Assembly: GCF_002933395.1 (NCBI RefSeq)
Contig: NZ_PKFN01000009.1
Location: forward strand, 62,001 to 126,000
Length of the DNA stretch: 64,000 bases
Direction of reading: 5' to 3'
DNA from: Yoonia maritima
GTDB taxonomy: Bacteria; Pseudomonadota; Alphaproteobacteria; Rhodobacterales; Rhodobacteraceae
Shown: positions 1 to 9,565 of the stretch, in pieces
Position numbering within the stretch: the stretch's first letter is position 1
Layout of the letters: each line of letters starts with the position of its first letter
Notes under the pieces: generated by a model
Databases searched by the model: none
The model's input: only the letters and a program-made list of their open reading frames with translations
What the model was told of the DNA's origin: nothing
Made by a program: the position numbers and the translations under genes

Positions 1-1320
1 TTCGCGGCGACCGCGCACAAATGCACCTTCATAGACGTCGCCGTTGGCATAGGTTGCAAGACCTTGACCATTGATCATGCCTTCGCTCCAGTCGCCAACA
101 AAGTTAAAGCCATCCGGAAGAGTGATCTCGCCTTTGCCATTGCGCTGGTTGTTTGAAAATTCACCGATGTAAATGGTGCCGTCAGCATAGACCGCGCGCC
201 CCATGCCATTGCGCTGACCTTCGGACCATTGCCCTTCGTAGGTGTAGCCATCGGTATACGTCATTTTGCCTTGGCCATGGTTTTTAGCATTCAGGAATTC
301 GCCTTCGTAAACCAGACCATTGATGAATGTCGCAACGCCCGAGCCGCTGATTACACCGTTGTCCCAGTCACCTTCGTAGGTCGATCCGTCTGGGTATGTC
401 ATTATACCCGTGCCATGCGCGAGATCATCGACAAAGCTGCCGACATAGACTGAACCGTCGGGGTAGGTAGCTTCGCCGCTACCTTCGATTTGGCCTTCGA
501 CCCAGTCACCTACATAAACATAACCATCCGCGCCGCGCAGGGTTCCCGTTCCGTGACGTTGATCGTTTGCAAACATACCTGTGTAAACGTCGCCATTTGC
601 GTAAGTAACGGTGCCTTCACCTTCGCGTTTGCTTTCGACGAAGTTGGCGTCGTAGACATCACCATTTGTTTGGGTCAACTTGCCTTGGCCCTGAATTTGG
701 CCATCCACCCATTCACCGCTGTAGATAACGCCATCCGCCATAGTCATTGTACCGATGCCATCACGTTCGCCCGCGACAAGCGAGCCTTCGTACACGGCGC
801 CATCAGGATAAGTGATTCGCCCTTGGCCTTCTTTGATGCCATTGACCCACTCGCCTGTGTACACATAGCCGCTTTCGCTCGTCATTGTGCCAGTGCCGTG
901 GTACATCGCGTTGCGGAATTCGCCTTCGTAGGTCAGGCCGTTTGCGTAATTTGAAACCCCTTGGCCGGTGATGTTTCCATCGACCCAGTCACCTTCGAAT
1001 GTCCCGCCATCTGCAAATGTGATTCGACCTTTGCCTTCTGGCTTGCCTGCAACGAATTCGCCCTCATAGACGGATCCATTTGCAAAGCGTGCAATCCCTT
1101 GGCCGCGGATTTCGCCATTGACCCATTCGCCCGTGTATTCATAGCCCGTAGGAAGACGGTAAGTCCCGGTACCGTGCTGCTTTCCATCAAGGAATTCACC
1201 TTCGTAGACGCCGCCGTCGTCATATTGCTTTGTTTGGACTGTTTGCGCATGTGCGCTAGTCGCCAACCCAACCGTAAGCAGGGCCACCGCCATTGTCTTT
1301 GGTAATCCAAACGTCTTCAT
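1..1320 (-). CDS. Secreted MORN-repeat protein (C-terminus beyond window)
   Basis: The reading frame is open from the ATG at 1320 to the left edge (440 codons, no stop), so the gene is partial at its 3' end. A typical signal peptide (basic start, hydrophobic core, ending SAHA-Q at about residue 26) points to export. The rest is at least 17 complete 23-residue MORN repeats of the type Y-x-G-E-F/W-x-x-G-x-x-x-G-x-G, plus part of another. Repeats largely alternate between F and W at the fifth position, giving a 46-residue super-repeat. MORN arrays form elongated beta-hairpin stacks, and their role in bacterial periplasmic proteins is poorly defined. Several shorter frames inside this region, on both strands, are shadows of the repeat. 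It is divergent from nadE. Confidence 0.85.
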   Translation of the reverse strand, partial: MKTFGLPKTMAVALLTVGLATSAHAQTVQTKQYDDGGVYEGEFLDGKQHGTGTYRLPTGYEYTGEWVNGEIRGQGIARFANGSVYEGEFVAGKPEGKGRITFADGGTFEGDWVDGNITGQGVSNYANGLTYEGEFRNAMYHGTGTMTSESGYVYTGEWVNGIKEGQGRITYPDGAVYEGSLVAGERDGIGTMTMADGVIYSGEWVDGQIQGQGKLTQTNGDVYDANFVESKREGEGTVTYANGDVYTGMFANDQRHGTGTLRGADGYVYVGDWVEGQIEGSGEATYPDGSVYVGSFVDDLAHGTGIMTYPDGSTYEGDWDNGVISGSGVATFINGLVYEGEFLNAKNHGQGKMTYTDGYTYEGQWSEGQRNGMGRAVYADGTIYIGEFSNNQRNGKGEITLPDGFNFVGDWSEGMINGQGLATYANGDVYEGAFVRGRRE

Positions 1321-1392
1321 TCGTGTACTCCGATCACTTGCTCGCACTGCAGCTTATGAAAGGTGCTGCATCCTGACAACGGTTAAGGTTGC

Positions 1393-1408
1393 ACAATGCA
1401 TGCATTGT
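1393..1408. promoter_or_regulatory. Perfect 16-bp palindrome between MORN gene and nadE
   Basis: ACAATGCATGCATTGT reads identically on both strands. It lies in the 153-bp gap between two divergent genes, 66 bp before the nadE start. Its size and symmetry suit a dimeric regulator, but I cannot name the protein. Confidence 0.4.
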
Positions 1409-1473
1409 TTTGCAGCCGTCTTTCTAATACGCGTCATTCTGCTACATAAATTGCGGTGAATTAGGACAAAACT

Positions 1474-3135
1474 ATGACGAAAATGTTCCGCCTTACGATG
1501 GCTCAGCTGAATCCCGCCGTTGGTGATCTGTCCGGCAATGCGCAGCTTGCGCGTGATGCATGGGCGGCCGGCCGTGAAGCAGGTGCAGACATGGTCGCAT
1601 TGCCTGAAATGTTCATCACTGGATATCAGACGCAAGACTTGGTTCAAAAGCCTGCGTTTGTTGCCGATGCCATGGCGCATATCATGTTGCTTGCTGCTGA
1701 TTGCGCCGATGGCCCGGCGCTTGCGATTGGTGGCCCGCAGTTTGACGAAGATCGTCTATACAATTGCTACTTTATTTTACGTGGCGGCGAAGTCGTGGCG
1801 CGGATGAAGAAACATTTCCTGCCGAACTTTAATGTCTTCGACGAAGTGCGCCTGTTTAAGAGTGATGATATTTCTGGCCCCTATGTGGTTTCGGATGGTC
1901 CGCGTCTTGGTAGCCCGATTTGCGAAGATGCATGGTATCCTGATGTCGCCGAGGCCATGGTTGAAACCGGGGCGGAAATTTTGGTGGTCCCCAATGGGTC
2001 ACCTTACTTTCGCAATAAGTTCCCAATCCGCTTAAATAATATGGTCGCGCGTGTCGTCGAAAATGACGTTCCACTGGTCTACATCAACATGGTTGGTGGA
2101 CAGGATGATCAGGTGTTTGACGGCGGATCGTTCGTTTTGAACCGAGGTGGTAAGCTGGCCATGCAAATGCCTGTTTTACAAAGCGCGATTTCTCATGTCG
2201 ATTTCAAACAGACTGATGACGGGTGGGAAGCGTTACCGGGTGAAATGGCGACGTTGCCCGACGACATCGCCCAAGATTATCAGGTGATGGTTATCGGTTT
2301 GCGTGATTATATGCGCAAGACTGGTTTCAAGAAGGTTCTGTTAGGCCTATCAGGCGGAATTGACAGTGCGATTGTTGCCGCGATTGCGACCGATGCGCTG
2401 GGAGCTGAAAACGTGCGCTGTGTGATGCTTCCGTCTGAATATACATCGCAAGGGTCGTTGGACGATGCGGCGAAGGCGGCGGATGCGCTGGGCGTGAAAT
2501 ATGATATCGTCAATATCGCGGGCCCGCGCGCCGCAGTGACCGAGGCCTTGGCCCCATTGTTTGGCGACATGCCTTCCGATCTGACCGAAGAAAATATTCA
2601 GTCCCGTATTCGTGGGCTGCTGCTGATGGCGCAGTCAAACAAGTTTGGCGAGATGCTTTTGACGACGGGCAATAAATCCGAAGTCGCAGTTGGTTACGCC
2701 ACGATCTATGGCGATATGGCGGGCGGATATAACCCGATCAAAGACATGTATAAAACGCGCGTCTTTGAAACATGCCGCTGGCGGAACGCAAACCACCGCG
2801 ATTGGATGAAAGGCCCAGAGGGAGAAGTGATTCCCGTTGCGATCATCGACAAGCCGCCATCGGCTGAACTGCGTCCTGATCAAAAGGACGAAGACAGCTT
2901 GCCGCCTTACGACATTCTGGATGGTATCCTAACGATGCTGGTCGATGATGAAGCGTCCGTCGCGGATTGCGTCGCCGCTGGCTATGATCGCGACACCGTC
3001 AAACGAGTAGAGCATCTGATCTACATAAGCGAATACAAGCGTTTCCAGTCGGCACCTGGTCCGAGACTGTCAAGCCGGGCGTTCTGGCTTGATCGTCGTT
3101 ATCCGATTGTGAACCGGTGGCGTGACAATAAATGA
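1474..3135 (+). CDS. nadE: Glutamine-dependent NAD+ synthetase
   Basis: Makes NAD+ from deamido-NAD+ (nicotinate adenine dinucleotide) and ATP, using ammonia released from glutamine; final step of cytosolic NAD synthesis. At 553 residues it has the two-domain form. The N-terminal nitrilase-type glutaminase has the catalytic triad candidates E45 (LPEMF), K112/K113 (KKHFLPN) and C150 (SPICEDAW). The C-terminal synthetase has the PP-loop LSGGIDSA near residue 292 and later TTGNKSE. An AGGA about 10 nt upstream supports the ATG at 1474. The next gene begins 30 nt later, so the two may be cotranscribed up to the hairpin at 3648. Confidence 0.95.
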   Translation: MTKMFRLTMAQLNPAVGDLSGNAQLARDAWAAGREAGADMVALPEMFITGYQTQDLVQKPAFVADAMAHIMLLAADCADGPALAIGGPQFDEDRLYNCYFILRGGEVVARMKKHFLPNFNVFDEVRLFKSDDISGPYVVSDGPRLGSPICEDAWYPDVAEAMVETGAEILVVPNGSPYFRNKFPIRLNNMVARVVENDVPLVYINMVGGQDDQVFDGGSFVLNRGGKLAMQMPVLQSAISHVDFKQTDDGWEALPGEMATLPDDIAQDYQVMVIGLRDYMRKTGFKKVLLGLSGGIDSAIVAAIATDALGAENVRCVMLPSEYTSQGSLDDAAKAADALGVKYDIVNIAGPRAAVTEALAPLFGDMPSDLTEENIQSRIRGLLLMAQSNKFGEMLLTTGNKSEVAVGYATIYGDMAGGYNPIKDMYKTRVFETCRWRNANHRDWMKGPEGEVIPVAIIDKPPSAELRPDQKDEDSLPPYDILDGILTMLVDDEASVADCVAAGYDRDTVKRVEHLIYISEYKRFQSAPGPRLSSRAFWLDRRYPIVNRWRDNK

Positions 3136-3165
3136 CAAATTGCAGGGTTTGGGTTAAGTTGCGGC

Positions 3166-3594
3166 ATGGCCGACAACAAAACCCAACCCACTGCTCAGGT
3201 GGTTTCAGAGTTCATTACAACGGTTGAGCCACATCGCAAACGCGACGATGCGGTTGCGTTGGATGCATTATTCCAAAAAATCACTGGCTGGCCGCCTCGG
3301 ATGTGGGGCCCCTCAATTATTGGGTATGGGCAATATCACTATACTTACGACAGCGGCCGCGAAGGCAATTTTTTGGCCACGGGATTTAGCCCGCGCAAAG
3401 CAAATTTGGTTATCTATATCATGCCGGGATACACAGATTTTAGCGTAATCTTAGGGCGTTTGGGTAAACACAAATTGGGCAAGTCATGCCTGTATATCAA
3501 TAAACTGTCGGATATTGATATCGACGTGCTTGCCGAACTTATCCAAGCGGGGATTGATGATTTAGGCAGACGTTGGCCCATCACGGCCGAGTGA
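3166..3594 (+). CDS. DUF1801 (YdhG-like) domain protein
   Basis: A 142-residue soluble protein. The stretch MWGPSIIGYG followed by SGREG and GFSPRK, then the hydrophobic NLVIYIM segment, is the pattern of DUF1801 proteins as I recall the family. Their biochemical function is not settled. It follows nadE closely and is probably on the same transcript. No signal peptide or membrane segment is visible. Confidence 0.8.
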   Translation: MADNKTQPTAQVVSEFITTVEPHRKRDDAVALDALFQKITGWPPRMWGPSIIGYGQYHYTYDSGREGNFLATGFSPRKANLVIYIMPGYTDFSVILGRLGKHKLGKSCLYINKLSDIDIDVLAELIQAGIDDLGRRWPITAE

Positions 3595-3647
3595 ACACGC
3601 CTATTTTGCCGTAGACATAACGTGTTGAAGGATTAAGTCTTAGCCGT

Positions 3648-3677
3648 GGCGCTGCACTGCAGCGCCGATTTTCATTT
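3648..3677 (+). terminator. Terminator after nadE-DUF1801
   Basis: GGCGCTGC and GCAGCGCC form a perfect 8-bp stem with a 3-nt loop, followed by GATTTTCATTT. It lies between the DUF1801 stop and the MFS start. Confidence 0.65.
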
Positions 3678-3695
3678 AGCCTTAGGTATTCCCAA

Positions 3696-5168
3696 ATGAC
3701 TGCACCAGACGAACCCGCATTGCTTCCTGGCCGTTGGGTCGCGATGGCTGCTTTGTTGATGGCCAACTTTATCAACCTTCTAGACGTGAGCATCGTCAAC
3801 GTCGCCCTTCCCAGTATGCAACACGCATTTGATGCGACCGATAGTCAGATCGAATGGGTCGTTGCTGTCTATATTCTAACCTTTGCCTTGCTTTTGTTGC
3901 CGATGGGGCGGCTTGGCGATGTTGTTGGACGGCGGCGCATGTTTTTGTCAGGGGTATGCGTGTTCACGGTTGGATCGACGCTATGTGGGATGGCACCTAG
4001 CATCGGGACCTTAGTTGGGGCGCGTGTCATTCAAGGCATCGGTGGGGCGATGATGATCCCGCAAACGATGGCCATTGTCCCGGCACTATTTCCGCCACGT
4101 GAACGCGGGCTGGCTTTTGCGTTGTTTGGCTTGTCTGCTGGGTTGGCGTCGGTTGCGGGGCCACTGATTGGCGGGATGTTGATTGCTGTCGATCTGTGGG
4201 GCCTTGATTGGCGTCCCATTTTCCTAGTGAATATCCCTGTCGGGATCATTGCGATTGTCGCGACCCTAAGGTTTGTGCCGTCCTTAGAAGGAAATAAGGC
4301 GCTGCGGCTTGATTTTATCGGTATCGGGATTGCAGCTGTGGCGCTGCTACTTGTCCTTTTTCCTTTGATCGAAGGGCGTCAGGTCGGTTGGCCATGGTGG
4401 TGTTGGGCTATGATGGTCGCATCACTACCGCTCATCTATGCTTTTGTGACGTGGCAAAAGACCCAAGCTGCGAATGGTCGCCCACAATTGGTCCCCGCGA
4501 GCTTGCTTGAGAATTCCGGCTTTGTCCGAAGTGTTGGCCTTGCGACGATGTTGTTTTCAGGGATGCCGGGGTTCTTTTTGACATTGGCAATGTTGCTGCA
4601 GGTGGGGAACGGGCTGACCCCTCTCGAATCTGGGATCACCACGCTTCCGTTCTCTGTTGGGGTGCTGATTGCGTCGTTTATCTCGGGTAAACTTGGCGTG
4701 CGCTTTCCCCGCGAACGCGTTTGCGCCGGAGCCTTGATGATGGGCGGCGGGATGACCGCACTTCAGTTTTTGATCCCAGGCGCGGGCGAGGAGCTGTCGC
4801 GCATCGCACTGACGCCTGCGCTGATTATTGCGGGTATTGGTCTGGGGACAGCAGTTTCGCCGCTATTTCAGACAGTTTTATCGCATGTCGACGGCCAGGA
4901 TACTGGGTCTGCCTCAGGTGCGATGCAGGCATTTGTCCAAGTTGGCGGCGCGCTTGGGCTGGCCGTCATGGGCGAGTTGTTCTTTGCCACGGTGCAGCGG
5001 GAATTGCCCGGTGCGTTGGATCCGGCAGCGGTTTACACGCACGGGTTCTCGCTTGCGATCATGTTTTCGACGACGGTTTTCTTCTTGCTGGCACTTTTGG
5101 TGTGGCGTTTACCTGTGCCAAACCTTGGCGAAACTGCCCCAACGGTAGACAAACCGCACCTAGTATGA
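3696..5168 (+). CDS. MFS drug exporter, DHA2 (EmrB/QacA-like, 14-TM) type
   Basis: A 490-residue integral membrane protein that probably exports small hydrophobic compounds by proton antiport. The N-terminal half has the signatures NFINLLDVSIVNVALP in TM1 and GRLGDVVGRRR in the loop after TM2 (MFS motif A), then GARVIQGIGGAMMIPQ in TM4, as in the EmrB/QacA group. Length and spacing fit 14 helices rather than 12. No HlyD/EmrA-like adaptor lies next to it. It starts just after the terminator at 3648-3677, and gltX follows 28 nt later, so the two may be cotranscribed. Substrate unknown. Confidence 0.85.
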   Translation: MTAPDEPALLPGRWVAMAALLMANFINLLDVSIVNVALPSMQHAFDATDSQIEWVVAVYILTFALLLLPMGRLGDVVGRRRMFLSGVCVFTVGSTLCGMAPSIGTLVGARVIQGIGGAMMIPQTMAIVPALFPPRERGLAFALFGLSAGLASVAGPLIGGMLIAVDLWGLDWRPIFLVNIPVGIIAIVATLRFVPSLEGNKALRLDFIGIGIAAVALLLVLFPLIEGRQVGWPWWCWAMMVASLPLIYAFVTWQKTQAANGRPQLVPASLLENSGFVRSVGLATMLFSGMPGFFLTLAMLLQVGNGLTPLESGITTLPFSVGVLIASFISGKLGVRFPRERVCAGALMMGGGMTALQFLIPGAGEELSRIALTPALIIAGIGLGTAVSPLFQTVLSHVDGQDTGSASGAMQAFVQVGGALGLAVMGELFFATVQRELPGALDPAAVYTHGFSLAIMFSTTVFFLLALLVWRLPVPNLGETAPTVDKPHLV

Positions 5169-5196
5169 GAAGGGCGTGCCAACAGGAGAATGCGTT

Positions 5197-6519
5197 ATGA
5201 CAGTCACGAGATTCGCCCCATCGCCAACTGGATGGATACACATCGGTAACTTGCGCGCTGCGCTATTCAACTATGCGATCGCACGTCAGAATGGTGGTCA
5301 GTTTGTACTACGTATTGACGACACCGACGGCGAGCGTTCCAAAGAGGAATACGTCGAAGGTATCAAAGCCGATCTTACATGGCTGGGTATCAAGTGGGAT
5401 CGGGTTGAGCGCCAGTCACTGCGAATGGACCGTTACGAGATCGCCAAACAGCGCCTAATCGAGATGGGCCGTTTGTACGAATGCTTTGAAACACCAGTTG
5501 AACTGGACCTTAAGCGCAAGAAGCAGCTGAACATGGGCAAGCCGCCGGTTTATGACCGCGCAGCACTGTCGCTGACAGAAGCTGAAAAAGACGCGCTGCG
5601 CGCTGAACGCGGTTCGCATTGGCGCTTTAAGCTGGATCTGGAACGGATCGAATGGAACGACGGGATTATCGGTGACATCTCTATTGATGCGTCATCCGTG
5701 AGCGATCCTGTGCTGTTCAAAAACGGTGGCCAAATTCTGTATACTCTGGCGTCGGTCGTTGATGATGTCGAAATGGAAATCACCGATGTTGTGCGTGGGT
5801 CAGATCACGTGACCAACACGGCAACGCAAATTCAGATCATGCAAGCGCTGGGCGGCACCCCGCCACGCTTTGCACACCATTCGCTGCTGACCGGCCCCCA
5901 AGGCGAGGCGCTTTCGAAACGTCTTGGCACATTGGCGCTGCGTGATTTGCGTGAATCTGGTATCGCAGCCGAGGCCGTTTTGTCGCTGATGGCACGTCTT
6001 GGATCATCTGATCCTGTGGAATTGCGCGCGAATATCGACGAAGTGATCGCCGGGTTTGATATTTCCAAGTTTGGATCTGCACCGACAAAATTTGATGCTG
6101 CTGACCTTGGCCCGCTGACTGCACGCCACCTTGCAACACTTTCTCATGAAGCTGTTGCCGACACGATCAGCGCAGCTGGCGTACCGGACGAATTGGCCGA
6201 GCCATTCTGGAAAGTCGTTCGTGACAACATCAATACACTTGGTGAAGTCGCTGGTTGGTGGGACCTATTCCGCGATGGTGCGACGCCGCTTGTCGATGAT
6301 GAGGATCGTGAATTCATCTCTCAGGCGTTCTATCTGTTGGACAACCCACCTTACACGAGCGAGACTTGGGGAAATTGGACGAACCTTGTGAAAACCGAAA
6401 CTGGTCGCAAAGGTCGCGGTCTTTTCATGCCGTTGCGCAAGGCGGTCACCGGGCTAGAACGCGGACCAGAGATGGCAGACGTTATGCCGCTTTTGCAGGT
6501 TAAACCGACGCTGGGCTAA
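5197..6519 (+). CDS. gltX: Glutamate--tRNA ligase
   Basis: Charges tRNA with glutamate in the cytosol (class I synthetase). The N-terminal Rossmann fold carries the HIGH-equivalent HIGN at residues 15-18 within RFAPSPTGWIHIGN, and the KMSKS-equivalent LSKRLG is near residues 239-244. The ATG at 5197 is preferred over upstream frames because AGGAG sits 8 nt before it. At 440 residues it is somewhat shorter than many bacterial GltX. Alphaproteobacteria commonly carry two GltX paralogues, one of which can mischarge tRNA-Gln; I cannot tell which this is. The stop overlaps the end of the convergent gene by a few bases. Confidence 0.93.
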   Translation: MTVTRFAPSPTGWIHIGNLRAALFNYAIARQNGGQFVLRIDDTDGERSKEEYVEGIKADLTWLGIKWDRVERQSLRMDRYEIAKQRLIEMGRLYECFETPVELDLKRKKQLNMGKPPVYDRAALSLTEAEKDALRAERGSHWRFKLDLERIEWNDGIIGDISIDASSVSDPVLFKNGGQILYTLASVVDDVEMEITDVVRGSDHVTNTATQIQIMQALGGTPPRFAHHSLLTGPQGEALSKRLGTLALRDLRESGIAAEAVLSLMARLGSSDPVELRANIDEVIAGFDISKFGSAPTKFDAADLGPLTARHLATLSHEAVADTISAAGVPDELAEPFWKVVRDNINTLGEVAGWWDLFRDGATPLVDDEDREFISQAFYLLDNPPYTSETWGNWTNLVKTETGRKGRGLFMPLRKAVTGLERGPEMADVMPLLQVKPTLG

Positions 6520-7064
6520 GCCCGGGTCACGTTTCGTAGATGACGATCAACAAGGGCGGTTTCGCCCTTGTTTAGTTTTTGGTGACGCGCATAGCGCGGT
6601 GCGCTTCGGTCATCCAAAACTGGCCCCCAGCCATCAGTAGTTTCGAAAAATGCGGCAACACCAGCGGTGCCGAACATTTGTAGATATCCCTGCACCACAA
6701 CATCCAAATAGGTTAGCAAGATCGGATGCGAGACCGACGGCGCGGCATGAAGCGTTTTATTAACTTGGTACACTGCGGTCGCAGTTTGCAGGCCGTTGTG
6801 TTTGGTTTGCTCCGTTACATCATGTCGCCGATACGCCGCTTCGCGTTCATCAAGCGCGGCCCAATCCGCATTGGGTACACGAGCAACAACACCTGCGATT
6901 TCACTTTGATCGTCAGGGATGACGGATAAATAGGCCACTTCACGTGTCGTCGTGCTTTGCCAGACCCTCCGCCACCCGGATAAAACTGCCGGGCGTGGTT
7001 CTTGGTAATCATGCGTGGATAGATTCACGAGGCTACCGTAACCAAAGAATGCTGGATCGTTCAT
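6516..7064 (-). CDS. Gamma-glutamylcyclotransferase (AIG2/GGCT-like) family protein
   Basis: A 182-residue protein beginning MNDPAFFGYGSLVNL. The FGYGSL motif close to the N-terminus is the substrate-binding loop of the GGCT fold, and E/D residues in LDEREAAYRR could supply the catalytic acid. Members act on gamma-glutamyl amines or peptides; the actual substrate here is unknown. The start at 7064 is chosen because it overlaps the upstream permease stop as ATGA, typical of translational coupling. The 3' end overlaps the gltX stop and contains a strong terminator-like hairpin for gltX. Confidence 0.75.
   Translation of the reverse strand: MNDPAFFGYGSLVNLSTHDYQEPRPAVLSGWRRVWQSTTTREVAYLSVIPDDQSEIAGVVARVPNADWAALDEREAAYRRHDVTEQTKHNGLQTATAVYQVNKTLHAAPSVSHPILLTYLDVVVQGYLQMFGTAGVAAFFETTDGWGPVLDDRSAPRYARHQKLNKGETALVDRHLRNVTRA
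6549..6580 (+). terminator. gltX terminator inside the convergent gene
   Basis: CAAGGGCG-GTTT-CGCCCTTG is a perfect stem that can be extended by AA/TT, followed by TTTAGTTTTT. It lies 30 nt past the gltX stop, within the last codons of the opposite-strand gene. Confidence 0.75.
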
Positions 7065-9565
7065 TCGCGTGCTCGTAAGATTTGGGCAGGTTTCGCGGCC
7101 AGTGATCGCCAAGCAAAGCCAAGGCCCGCCAGCGTAGACGCAAGAATTCCACCGATGATAATGAGAAATGCATTCGGCCAGATGACGCTAAAGCTTGCTT
7201 CCATGATGTAGGTCATGACCGCCCATCCGCCTAGAATGCCAGCGCCCAATGCGACGATCCCTGCGGCAAACCCCAGCAGGGCGGATCGCAGCGCGAAACT
7301 GATCAGAATGCGCCGACGCGATGCGCCAAGCGTCTTTAGCACTGCGGCCTCAAATGTGCGGGCACGTTCTCCGGCTGCGGCTGCGCCGATAAGTACCAAG
7401 AACCCGGTAATCAGCGTGATCAAAGCGCCATATCGCGTTGCGGCCGCGATCCCGCCGATCAGTTCTATGACTTGGTCAATTGCGTCACGTATGCGGATTG
7501 CTGTGATGTTAGGATAGGCCGTGGCGAGGTCGCGAAGGATTGCAGCCTCGGCCTGTTCTTCTGCATAGACCGTCGCGATCCAGCTATGCGGCGCACCTGC
7601 CAGTGCGGCCTGATTTAGCGCAAGGACAAACCCAATTCCGGCGTCTTCCCATGTGACATTGCGAAAGCTGGTGATCGTTCCGGTGATGTCGCGGCCCAAC
7701 ACGTTCACGGTCATCGTGTCGCCCAGTTCCAACCCCATCTCGGCTGCTTCTTCTTGGGAAAAGCTGATTTGGGGCGGGCCGTCATAGCCTTCGGCCCACC
7801 ATTCACCTGCGGTGACCTCAGTCCCGGTTGGTTGGCCATCGGCGTAGGTGATGCCGCGATCCCCTTGAACGACCCAATGCCCGCCAGCTGCTCTTTGGGC
7901 CGATTGGCCGTTGATCTGCGTGATCACGCCGCGCAGCATTGGGGCGGTTTCAACTTTATTGACGGCTGGGTCACCATCCAGCCGCGCGTTAAATCCGTCG
8001 ATTTGATCCGGTTGAATATCGACAAAGAAATAGCTTGGGGCCACGGCAGGCAATTCGTCTGTGAACGATTGCTGCAAATTCCCGTCGATCTGCCCAACCG
8101 AGGCAAGGACGGTTAGCCCAAGCCCAAGCGAAAGAACCACCGAAGTGGCCTCGCCACCTTGTGCGCCAATGGAGCCAAGCGCCAACCGTAGGGCAGGGCG
8201 GCCTCTTGCCGTTGTGCGCAGCCGTCGTGCAACCCAGCGGATTATGATCGCCGCGATTACAAGGATAAACAGCGACCCTGCGATGCCTCCTGCCGTCCAC
8301 AGTGTAAGGAACGCTGTTCCAGAAAACTTGACCGCAGCCGCGACGAGTACGATGACCAATGCAGTTAATGTGCTTAGGTACTTTCGTGGCGGCAGCGTTC
8401 TGGCACTGCCTAAGGCATCGCGGAACAGGGTCGCTGCGCGGATGTCTTCGGTCTTGGCAAGTGGCCATAGTGTAAAGATCAGCGCGGCAAGAACACCGTA
8501 AACGGCTGCCTCGATTAACGGCTGTGAATAGACTTTGAAAACTGCAGGGATGGGCAGGCGTGCCTCGATCACTGGCGCGAACAATACTGGCAGACCCGCG
8601 CCCAAGACTAAGCCAATACAGATACCAAACAGCGCGAGTACGCCGATCTGGATAAAGTAGGTCTGAAAGATGGTCGCCCTAGTTGCACCCAGTGTTTTTA
8701 GCGTCGCGATAACGTTTGTCTTACCTGCGAGGTAAGCCCTTACTGCGGCGGAAACGCCCACGCCGCCAACCGCCAACCCGGACAAGCCAACAAGGATCAG
8801 AAACGCGCCAATCCTATTTACAAATTGTGCCGTGCCACCGGCGCCCCGCCGACTATCGCGCCAGCGTAATCCAACGTCGCGAAATTGGCGCATAGCATCA
8901 CGGCGCAATGCGGGCAGATTGGCCCCATCAGGCAGATCCAGCCGGTAATTGGTGGAAAACAACGTACCTTCGTTCAGCAGCCCAGAATTCGACAAAGCGT
9001 CTGTTAGAACGATTGTGCGCGGCCCTAGGCCAAAGCCACCAGCCGCATTGTCGGGGTAACGGTCCAGAAAGGCGCGAAGCGTGAAATCTTGTGTGCCCAA
9101 CCGAAATCCATCACCGGGTTTCAGGCCAAGACGGTCCGCAAGAACACGCTCCATCACGCCGCCATAATCGGCCAGTGCGTCTGCTAAGGGCATTGGCGGG
9201 TCTAGGGTGACCGACCCAATCAGTGGATATAGGTCATCAACCGCGCGAATTTGGGTAAGCCCGCGTTCATCCCCCACAACGGCCATCGACCTGAAATCAA
9301 CGGTTTCCGAGATGTGATCAGCGATGCTGTTCAGCCACTCCAGCTCTGTATCTCGGGCAAAGCGATAGGTGAACTCGACCTCGGCATCGCCCCCCAAAAG
9401 GGCCGCGCCGTCGCGTTTTAGTCCGGCCTCGATCCCGGCACGCACGGTGCCAACGGCAGCAATTGCAGCCACACCCAGCGCAAGGCAGCCCAGAAAAACA
9501 CGAAAACCACGCAGGCCACCGCGCAGTTCGCGCATGGCAAAGCGCGATGCGATCCGGATGCTCAT
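7061..9565 (-). CDS. ABC transporter permease, FtsX-domain (YbbP-like)
   Basis: A large inner-membrane permease of 834 residues. It has an N-terminal TM helix, a long periplasmic domain, a first FtsX-type block of four TM segments around residues 255-430, a second periplasmic domain, and another FtsX block near the C-terminus. This is the layout of the E. coli YbbP family. It overlaps the ATPase gene upstream by an ATGA (9562-9565) and the downstream gene likewise. Next to a TesA-like esterase, the pair matches the ybbA-ybbP/tesA neighbourhood. Function in the family is unclear; extrusion of lipids or toxic compounds from the membrane has been suggested. Confidence 0.88.
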   Translation of the reverse strand: MSIRIASRFAMRELRGGLRGFRVFLGCLALGVAAIAAVGTVRAGIEAGLKRDGAALLGGDAEVEFTYRFARDTELEWLNSIADHISETVDFRSMAVVGDERGLTQIRAVDDLYPLIGSVTLDPPMPLADALADYGGVMERVLADRLGLKPGDGFRLGTQDFTLRAFLDRYPDNAAGGFGLGPRTIVLTDALSNSGLLNEGTLFSTNYRLDLPDGANLPALRRDAMRQFRDVGLRWRDSRRGAGGTAQFVNRIGAFLILVGLSGLAVGGVGVSAAVRAYLAGKTNVIATLKTLGATRATIFQTYFIQIGVLALFGICIGLVLGAGLPVLFAPVIEARLPIPAVFKVYSQPLIEAAVYGVLAALIFTLWPLAKTEDIRAATLFRDALGSARTLPPRKYLSTLTALVIVLVAAAVKFSGTAFLTLWTAGGIAGSLFILVIAAIIIRWVARRLRTTARGRPALRLALGSIGAQGGEATSVVLSLGLGLTVLASVGQIDGNLQQSFTDELPAVAPSYFFVDIQPDQIDGFNARLDGDPAVNKVETAPMLRGVITQINGQSAQRAAGGHWVVQGDRGITYADGQPTGTEVTAGEWWAEGYDGPPQISFSQEEAAEMGLELGDTMTVNVLGRDITGTITSFRNVTWEDAGIGFVLALNQAALAGAPHSWIATVYAEEQAEAAILRDLATAYPNITAIRIRDAIDQVIELIGGIAAATRYGALITLITGFLVLIGAAAAGERARTFEAAVLKTLGASRRRILISFALRSALLGFAAGIVALGAGILGGWAVMTYIMEASFSVIWPNAFLIIIGGILASTLAGLGFAWRSLAAKPAQILRARE

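Noticed and set aside
490..1305. Several plus-strand frames in the first 1.3 kb
   Set aside because: They mirror the repetitive MORN gene on the minus strand and show the same 69-bp periodicity.
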